From NCBI RefSeq assembly GCF_022539505.1, contig NC_061510.1, forward strand, positions 93,636,292 to 93,700,291: DNA of 64,000 nt. The letters run 5' to 3'. This document shows, piece after piece, positions 56,261 to 64,000 of this stretch (position 1 is its first letter; each line of letters starts with the position of its first letter). The notes beneath the pieces are model-generated. The model did not search any database. It was not told the origin of the DNA and saw nothing but the letters and a program-made list of their open reading frames with translations. Both the position numbers and the translations under genes were made by a program. The DNA comes from Lolium rigidum (Eukaryota; Streptophyta; Magnoliopsida; Poales; Poaceae).

Positions 56261-58360
56261 ATGTATACTCCTGAGAACACTAAGTTGTGTTATTTCACTA
56301 GCACCAATAATAATGATTTTATATGCACTCCTATTGCTCCACCTGCCACTACAGCAGAATTTTATGAAATTAAACCTGCTTTACTAAATCTTGTTATGAG
56401 AGAGCAATTTTCTCGTGTTAGTACTGATGATGTTGCTGCCCATCTTAATAATTTTGTTGAACTTTGTGAAATGCAAAAGTATAAGGATGTAGATGGGGAT
56501 ATTATAAAACTGAAATTGTTTCCTTTCTCCTTAAGAGGAAGAGCTAAAGATTGGTTGCTATCGTTGCCTAAGAATAGTATTTATTCATGGACTAAATGTA
56601 AAGATGCTTTCATTGGTAGATATTATCCTCCTGCTAAAATTATATCTTTGAGAAGTAGCATTATGAATTTTAAGCAATTGGATAATGAACATGTTGCCCA
56701 AGCATGGGAAAGAATGAAATCTTTGGTAAACAATTGCCCTACCCATGGACTAACTACTTGGATGATCATCCAAACCTTTTATGCAGGATTTAATTTTTCT
56801 TCACGGAACCTATTGGATTCAGCTGCTGGAGGTACTTTTATGTCCATCACTTTGGGTGCTGCAACAAAGCTTCTTGATGATACGATGATCAACTACTCTG
56901 AATGACACACTGAAAGGACCCCCCAAGGTAAGAAGCTAAATTTTGTTGAAGAAACCTCCTCCTTGAGTGATAAGATCGATGTTATTATGTCTATGCTTGT
57001 TAATGGTAGATCTAATGTTGATCCTAATAATGTTCCTTTAGCTTCATTGGTTGCTCAAGAAGAGCATGTTGATGTGAACTTCATTAAAAACAGTAATTTC
57101 AACAACAATGCTTATAGGAATAATTTTGGTAACAATTATAGGCCATATCCTTCTAATAATGGTAATGGTTATGGTAATTCTTATGGTAATTCTTACAACA
57201 ATAGTAGGAGTGTACCCTCTGGTCTTGAAGTCATGCTTAAAGAATTTATTAGTACACAAACTGCTTTTAACAAATCTGTTGAAGAAAAGCTTGGTAAAAT
57301 TGGTGTTCTTGCTTCTAAGGTTGATAGTCTTGCTGCTGATGTTGATCTTTTAAAACTGAAAGTTATGCCTAATGAAACTAAAGATATTAAGTCATTTTCT
57401 ACAGCAAACGCTATCCAAGTTCGAATTAATGACAATATTAGAATGATGGCTGAATTGCATGCTAGGTGGGAAAGAGAAGAAAAACTTGCTAAAGAGAATA
57501 ATGTAGCTAAAGTTTGGACTATAACCACCACTAGTAATGTTAATGCTTCACATGTTGCTAAACCTCCTACTATCAATGGTAAAATAATTGGTGTTGGCAA
57601 TGTTTCTACTTCTAATAAAAAGCATGCAAAATTACCTGAAACTGCTGAAACTGTTCGTGATAAAAGTGTTGAAATTTTTCAGAATATTGGGGACAATGAT
57701 CCCATTGCTTTAGATCATAATGGTTTTGATTTTGATAATTGTCATATCTTTGAAGTTATTAAGTTCTTGCAAAAACTTGCTAGAAGTCCCAATGCTAGTG
57801 CTATAAACTTGGCCTCTACAAAACATATTACAAATGCTCTCATCAAAGCTAGAGAAGAGAAATTAAAACTTGAAACTTCTATTCCTAGGAAGTTAGAAGA
57901 TGGTTGGGAGCCCATCATTAAAATGAAGGTCAATGATTTTGATTGTAATGCTTTATGTGATCTTGGTGCAAGTATTTCTGTCATGCCTAAGAAACTTTAT
58001 GATATGCTTGACTTGCCACCATTGAAATATTGTTATTTGGATGTTAATCTTGCTGATAATTCTATAAAGAAACCTTTGGGGAGGATTGATAATGTTCACA
58101 TTACGGTTAACAATAACCTTGTCCCCGTTGATTTTGTTGTCTTGGATATTGAATGCAATGCATCTTGTCCTATTATTTTGGGAAAACCCTTTCTTCGAAC
58201 TGTTGGAGCTATTATTGATATGAAAGAAGGAAATATTAAATATCAATTACCTCTTAAGAAAGGTATGGAACACTTCCCTAGAAATAGAATGAAGTTACCT
58301 TTTGATTCTATTATTAGAACAAATTACGATGTTGATGCTTCTTCTCTCGATATTACTTGA
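56261..58360 (+). pseudogene. Gag-protease of element C, single nonsense codon
   Basis: The ATG at 56261 opens a 699-codon frame that ends at TGA 58358-58360 and is interrupted only once, by TGA at 56903-56905, where D and A have a Trp codon. It is the best preserved of the three copies. Order: N-terminal Asn/Thr-rich leader, gag block (GRAKDWLLSLPKNSIYSWTK, near 56530-56590), Asn/Gly/Tyr-rich linker (about 57090-57210), a short heptad-like stretch, and a retropepsin-like domain whose active-site Asp codon is 57959 (DLGASISVMP), with a later CPIILG. No Cys/His knuckle and no polymerase are seen. The length and lack of pol show that the family is built as gag-protease only. Confidence 0.88.
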
Positions 58361-58373
58361 TTTACACTTTCTG

Positions 58374-58422
58374 CGCCTAGCTGAAAGGCGTTAAAGAAAA
58401 GCGCTTATGGGAGACAACCCAT
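58374..58422 (+). other. Paired hairpins after the protease stop (C)
   Basis: CGCCT (58374-58378)/AGGCG (58386-58390) and ATGGG (58407-58411)/CCCAT (58418-58422), same loops as in D and A. Confidence 0.55.
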
Positions 58423-58806
58423 CATTTTACTTCTGCAATTTTTGTTTTATATTTGAGTCAAGGTTCTTGTTACTACTGTAGCAATACCTTTGTATCTTTA
58501 CTTTATTGCATTGTTGTTCCAAGTAAAGTCTTTGATAGTAAGGTTGATACTAGATTTGGATTTTTGCGCAGAAACAGATTTCTAGCTGTCACGAATTTGA
58601 GTAGATCTCTCTGTAGGAAACTCAGAAAAATCTGGGAAACTTCATGACTAATCCTCAGATATGTACGCAACTTTCATTCAATTTGAGCTTCTTCATTTGA
58701 GCATGTTAAGTGCCTCTAAAAAATTCGTATTTACGGACCGTTCTGTTTTGACAGATTTTGCCTTTTATTTCACATTGCCTCTTTTACTGTGTTGAGTGGA
58801 TTTCTT

Positions 58807-58970
58807 TGTAGGGATTCGTTGCATAGAAAACAAAAATTTTCCTACCGCGAACAAGCAATCCAAGCCAAGATGCAATCTAGAAGACGGTAGCAACGAGGGG
58901 ATGATCGAAACTCACCCTTGAATATTTCCAAAGCCTAAAAGATGAGGCTCTTGTTGCTGCAGTAGACGTT
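58807..58970 (-). mobile_element. 164-bp foreign LTR end inside element C
   Basis: Begins TGTAGGGATTCGTTGCATAG and matches the reverse complement of 16267-16440. It sits exactly where the C sequence stops resembling D. No target duplication is evident, so it is not a clean insertion. Confidence 0.75.
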
Positions 58971-60919
58971 CTATCCAGGACAATGATCAATATTATTGGA
59001 GATGAAGTTACTGCTGATTCAGCGTCTAAGCTTGGGGATGCCCAAGGCATCCCCTTCTTCATCGACAACATTATCGAGGTTCCTCCCTCGAAACTATATT
59101 TTTATTCCGTCACATCTTATGTGCTTTGCTTGGAGCGTCGGTTTGTTTTTGTTTTTGTTTGAATAAAAAGGATCCTAGCATTCATTGTGTGGGAGAGAGA
59201 CACGCTCCGCTGTTGCATATGGACAAATATGTCCTTAGGCTTTACTCATAGTATTCATGGCGAAGGTTGAATCTTCTTCGTTAAATTGTTATATGGTTGG
59301 AATCGGGAAATGCTACATGTAGTAATTCTAAAATGTCTTGAATAATTTGATACTTGGCAATTTTTGTCCTCATGTTTAAGCTCTTGCATCATATACTTTG
59401 CACCCATTAATGAAGAAATACATAGAGCTTGCTAAAATTTGGTTTGCATATTTGGTCTCTCTGAAGTCTAGATAATATCTAGTATTGAGTTTTGAACAAC
59501 AAGGAAGACGGTGTAGAGTCTTATAATATTTACAATATGTCTTTTATGTGAGTTTTGCTGCACCGTTCATCCTTGTGTTTGTTTCAAATAACCTTGCTAG
59601 CCTAAACCTTGTATCGAGAGGGAATACTTCGCATGCATCCAAAATCCTTGAGCCAACCACTATGCCATTTGTGTCCACCATACCTTCCTACTACATGGTA
59701 TTTCTCCTCCATTCCAAAGTAAATTGCTTGAGTGCTACCTTTAAAATTTCCATCATTCGCCTTTGCAATATATAGCTCATGGGACAAATAGCCTAAAAAC
59801 TATTGTGGTATTGAATATGTACTTATGCACTTTATTTCTTATTAAGTTGCTTGTTGTGCGATAACCATGTTCCTGGGGACGCCATCAACTACTCTTTGTT
59901 GAATATCATGTGAGTTCCTATGCATGTCCGTCTTGTCTGAAGTAAGAGAGATCTAACACTTTATTGGTTAGAGCATGCATATTGTTAGAGAAGAACATTG
60001 GGCCGCTAACTAAAGCCATGAATCATGGTGGAAGTTTCAGTTTTGGACATATATCCTCAATCTCATATGAGAACACTAATTGTTGCCACATGCTTATGCA
60101 TTAAAGAGGAGTCCATTATCTGTTGTCCATGTTGTCCGGTATGGATGTCTAAGTTGAGAATAATCAAAAGCGAGAAATCCAAAATGCGAGCTTTCTCCTT
60201 AGACCTTTGTACGGGCGGCATGGAGGTACCCCTTTGTGACACTTGGTTAAAACATGTGTATTGCGATGATCCGGTAGTCCAAGCTAATTAGGACAAGGTG
60301 CGGGCACTATTAGTATACTATGCATGAGGCTTGCAACTTGTAAGATATAACTTACATAATACATATGCTTTATTACTACCGTTGACAAAATTGTTTCATG
60401 TTTTCAAAACCAAAGCTCTAGCACAAATATAGCAATCGATGCTTTCCTCTTTGAAGGACCATTCTTTTACTTTTATGTTGAGTCAGTTCACCTATTTCTC
60501 TCCACCTCAAGAAGCAAACACTTGTGTGAACTGTGCATTGATTCCTACATACTTGCATATTGCACTTGTTATATTACTTTACATTGACAATATCCATGAG
60601 ATATACATGTTATAAGTTGAAAGCAACCGCTGAAACTTAATCTTCCTTTGTGTTGCTTCAATACCTTTACTTTTATTTATTGCTTTATGAGTTAACTCTT
60701 ATGCAAGACTTATTGATGCTTGTCTTGAAGTGCTATTCATGAAAAGTCTTTGCTTTATGATTCAGTTGTTTACTCATGTCATTACCATTGTTTTGATCGC
60801 TGCATTCATTACATATGCTTACAATAGTATGATCAAGGTTATGATGGCATGTCACTCCAGAATATATCTTTGTTATCGTTTACCTGCTCGGGACGAGCAG
60901 GAACTAAGCTTGGGGATGC
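58971..60919 (+). other. Non-coding 3' region of element C, second subfamily
   Basis: No credible gene. From about 59020 it carries TCTAAGCTTGGGGATGCC-CAA-GGCATCCCC, then sequence that aligns to D with many changes. Towards the 3' LTR (about 60640-60919) it is much closer to the reverse complement of 63403-63680 in element H. The polypurine tract AACTAAGCTTGGGGATGC is at 60902-60919. Confidence 0.65.
60883..60901 (+). other. Hairpin upstream of the polypurine tract (C)
   Basis: CCTGCTCG (60883-60890), loop GGA, CGAGCAGG (60894-60901). Compared with D and A, stem pair 4 is G-C instead of A-T, and the loop is one base shorter. In H the corresponding element is CTGCTCG (63421-63427), TCC, CGAGCGAG, an imperfect stem. 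Confidence 0.7.
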
Positions 60920-61690
60920 TGATACATCCGACGTATCGATAATTTCTTATGTTCCATGCCACATTATTGATGATATCTACATGTTTTATACAGATTATAT
61001 GTCGTATTTATGCATTTTCCGGCACTAACCTATTAACGAGATGCCGAAGAGCCAGTTGTTGTTTTCTGCTGTTTTTGGTTTCAGAAATCCTAGTAAAGAA
61101 ATATTCTCGGAATTGGACGAAATCAACGCCCAGGGTCCTATTTGGCCACGAAGCTTCTAGAAGACCGAAGGGAAGACGAAGTGGGGCCACGGGGCGCCGC
61201 CACACTAGGGCGGCGCGGCCCTGCTGTGTGGGGCCCCCGTGACCCCTCCGACTCCGCCCTTTCGCCTACTTAAGGTCTTCGTCGCGAAACCCCCAGTACC
61301 GAGAGCCACGATACGGAAAACCTTACTGAGACGCCGCCGCCAATCCCATCTCGGGGGATTACGGAGATCACCTCCGGCACCCTGCCGGAGAGGGATTCAC
61401 TTCCCGGAGGACTCGTTCACCGCCATGGTCGCCTCCCGGAGTGATGAGTGAGTAGTTCACCCACTGGACTATGGGTCCATAGCGAGTAGCTAGATGGTTG
61501 TCTTCTCCTCATGTGCTTCATTGTCGGATCTTGTGAGCTGCCTAACATGATCAAGATCATCTATCACGTAATTCTATATGTTGTGCTTGTCGGGATCCGA
61601 TGGATAGAGAATACTATGTTATGTTGATTATCAATCTATTACCTATGTGTTGTTTATGATCTTGCATGCTCTCCGTTATTAGTAGAGGCT
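60920..61690 (+). repeat. Left part of the 3' LTR of element C
   Basis: Begins TGATACATCCGACGTATCG and runs 771 bp to AGTAGAGGCT, where element H is inserted. It differs from C's own 5' LTR at many positions over the first 200 bp but resembles the H LTR start (reverse complement of 63402), which begins TGATACGTCTCCGACGTATC. Confidence 0.8.
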
Positions 61691-63402
61691 TGATGTCTAC
61701 GGGTGCTTCTATTCTTGTAGACAGTGTTGGGCCTCCAAGAGCAGAGGTTTGTAGAACGAGCGAGCAAGTTTCCCTTAAGTGGATCACCCAAGGTTTATCG
61801 AACTCGGGGAGGAAGAGGTCAAAGATATCCCTCTCATGCAACCCTGCAACCACAAAGCAAGAAGTCTCTTGTGTCCCCAACACACCTAATAGGTGCACTA
61901 GTTCGGCGAAGAGATAGTGAAATACAGGTGGTATGAATGAATATGAGCGATAGTAACGGCGCCGAGAAAATAGCTTGCTCGGCGTGTAGTTGATGGTGGT
62001 AATATGGTAGCAGTAGTAACGCGAGTAAAACGATAAACAAAACAAGCAGTGATAGCGGTATTTAGGAACAAGGCCTAGGGATTAGACTTTCACTAGTGGA
62101 CACTCTCAACTTTGATCACATAACGAGAATAGATAAATGCATACTCTACACTCTCTTGTTGGATGATGAACACATTGCGTAGGATTACACGAACCCTCAA
62201 TGCCGGAGTTAACAAGCTCCACAATTCAATGTTCATATTTAAATAACCTTAGAGTGCATGAAAGATCAACACGACTAAACCAAGTACTAACATAGCATGC
62301 ACACTTGTCACCTTCACACCATGTAGGAGGAATAGATCACATCAATACCATCATAGCAATAGTTAACTTCATAATCTACAAGAGATCACAATCATAGCCT
62401 ACGCCAAGTACTAACACGGATGCACACACTTGTCACCATTACACCGTGCGGGAGGAATAAACTACTTTAATAACATCACTAGAGTAGCACATGGATAAAT
62501 TGTGATACAAAACACATTGCAATCATAAAGGGATATAAATAAGCACTTCACTATGCCATTCATAACGGTGAATAAGTATTCTGTGAAATATAGCCTAAGA
62601 GACCCACACGGTGCACACACTTGTCACCTTTACACACGTGGGACAAGGAGTCTCCGGAGATCACATAAGTAAAACCCACTTGACTAGCATAATGACATCT
62701 AGATTACAAGCATCATCATATGAATCTCAATCATGTAAGGCAGCTCATGAGATTATTGTATTGAAGCACATAGGAGAGAGATTAACCACATAGCTACCGG
62801 TACAGCCCCGAGCCTTGATGGAGAACTACTCCCTCCTCATGGGAGACAGCGGCGTTGATGGCGATGGTGGTGGTGTCGATGGAGAAGCCTTCGGGGGCAC
62901 TTCCCCATCCCGGCGGCGTGCCGGAACGGAGACTCCTGTCCCCCAGATCTTGGCTTCGCGATGGCGGCGGCTCTGGAAGGTTTCTCGTACCGTGGCTTTT
63001 CCGTATCGAAGTTTTAGGTCAGGGACCTTTATATAGGCGAAGAGGCGGAGTCGGAGGGGCGACGAGGCGGCGACACCATAGGGGGGCGCGGCCAGGGCCC
63101 AGGCCGCGCCACCCTGTCGTCTGGGGCCCACAGGGCCCCCCGCGGCGGCTCTCGGGTGTTACGGATGCTTCCGGTGAAAATAGGAACACAGGCGTTGATT
63201 TCGTCCAATTCCGAGAATATTTCGTTACTAGGATTTCTGAAACCAAAAACAGCAGAAAACAGGAACTGGCACTTCGGCATCTTGTTAATAGGTTAGTTCC
63301 AGAAAATGCACGAATATGACATAAAGTGTGCATAAACATGTAGATATCATCAATAATGTGGCATGGAACATAAGAAATTATCGATACGTCGGAGACGTAT
63401 CA
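61691..63402 (-). repeat. 3' LTR of element H
   Basis: 1712 bp; on the minus strand it starts TGATACGTCTCCGACGTATC and ends at TGATGTCTACGGGTGC (plus strand, 61691). The half nearest 63402 is homologous to the A/C/D LTRs. The rest, about 61691-62800, is largely different. Three degenerate copies of a module with CACACTTGTCACC lie near 62300, 62425 and 62615. Confidence 0.78.
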
Positions 63403-64000
63403 GCATCCCCAAGCTTAGTTCTGCTCGTCCCGAGCGAGGTAAAACGATAACAAAGATAATTTACGAAGTGACATGCCAACATAACCTTGATCATACTATT
63501 TGTAAATATATGTAATGAATGCAGCGATCAAAACAATGGTAATGACATGAGTAAACAAGTGAATCATAAAGCAAAGACTTTTCATGAATAGTACTTCAAG
63601 ACAAGCATCAATAAGTCTTGCATAAGAGTTAACTCGTAAAGCAATAAATCAAAGTAAAGGTATTGAAGCAACACAAAGGAAGATTAAGTTTCAGCGGTTG
63701 CTTTCAACTTGTAACATGTATATCTCATAGATAATTGTCAACATAGAGTAATATAACAAGTGCAATATGCAAGTATGTAGGAATCAATGCATAGTTCACA
63801 CAAGTGTTTGCTTCTCGAGGTGGAGAGAAATAGGTGAACTGACTCAACATAAAAGTAAAAAGAATGGTCCTTCAAAGAGGAAAGCATCGATTGCTATATT
63901 TGTGCTAGAGCTTTTATTTTGAAAACATGAAACAATTTTGTCAACGGTAGTAATAAAGCATATGAGTTATGTAAATTATATCTTACAAGTTGCAAGCCTC
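61691..64000 (-). mobile_element. LTR retrotransposon H, partial
   Basis: Minus-strand element inserted in C's 3' LTR. Its 3' LTR is 61691-63402 and the following 598 bp are its non-coding 3' interior, running off the window. The polypurine tract is next to the LTR (plus strand GCATCCCCAAGCTTAGTT, 63403-63420). The interior aligns to 60320-60919 of C in reverse. Coding parts, if any, lie outside the window. Confidence 0.82.

Larger units (their letters stand above)
42487..61690 (+). mobile_element. Gag-protease retrotransposon C, chimeric and interrupted
   Basis: Plus-strand element: 5' LTR 42487-44090, primer site 44102-44120, then element E inserted at 44187-56139, gag-protease 56261-58360, a non-coding 3' region, and the start of a 3' LTR at 60920 that is cut by element H at 61691. 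The 5' part (LTR, gag-protease) matches element D closely. From about 59020 onward, including the 3' LTR, it matches the subfamily of element H instead. The remainder of the 3' LTR and the right target duplication lie beyond the window; the left flank is ACACT (42482-42486). Confidence 0.8.

Noticed and set aside
28762..64000. Endogenous pararetrovirus or other viral insertion
   Set aside because: All polymerase-type sequence is accounted for by Ty3/gypsy and LINE organisation with LTRs or poly(A) ends; no viral movement or coat protein pattern was seen.

Overview
This is a 64 kb piece of a large, repeat-rich grass genome. The closest fit is Triticeae (wheat, barley, Aegilops). The evidence is: stacked LTR retrotransposons with clean 5-bp target-site duplications (TSDs), several PIF/Harbinger elements with TAA TSDs, Stowaway-type MITEs, two plant LINEs, and one ordinary intron-containing plant nuclear gene. 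A 100-N assembly gap lies at 15855-15954. Species and family names cannot be fixed from the sequence alone. All boundaries, TSDs and splice sites below were read by eye.

Layout. 1-6.6 kb: a non-autonomous PIF/Harbinger element with a captured gene (126-1896), two small Stowaway-like MITEs, a PIF/Harbinger element with a lightly broken transposase (3051-5166), and the left part of a third one (5607-6622). 6.6-15.8 kb: retrotransposon A (minus strand), which encodes only gag and protease and carries a 5'-truncated LINE (8325-10114). 15.8-17.3 kb: a gapped LTR fragment and the right part of a fourth Harbinger-like element holding a B3-domain gene fragment. 17.6-20.4 kb: the only apparently intact host gene, a six-exon aromatic amino-acid permease (Trp/Tyr permease family, probably plastid) on the minus strand. 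21.1-26.3 kb: a second LINE (minus strand) with an unusual 5' end made of a Copia-gag-like fragment and four 101-bp tandem units.

26.3-64 kb is one nested stack. Old element F starts at 26332 and has received a solo LTR (G, 26474-28071), a Tat-lineage Ty3/gypsy element (28762-41830, TSD AACGG) and element C (from 42487). C was split by element E (44187-56139, TSD CTTTA). E was split by element D (47207-55239, TSD GTGCT). C's 3' LTR is split by element H (from 61691, running off the window). The order of insertion is therefore F, then C, then E, then D.

Most notable content. (1) Inside the Tat element, on the strand opposite gag-pol, there is a complete-looking plant-style gene: TATA box, 5'-UTR intron, six coding exons with GT-AG junctions, and a 944-codon frame with no break, although gag-pol in the same copy is broken many times. 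(2) Elements A, C and D form a gag-protease-only family. They share a long non-coding 3' region, a pair of hairpins just after the protease stop, and a hairpin directly upstream of the polypurine tract whose stem shows a compensatory base-pair change between subfamilies. (3) This family and the unrelated element E both carry extra internal copies of their own polypurine-tract sequence. (4) Element C joins the 5' part of one subfamily to the 3' part of another at a scrap of foreign LTR.
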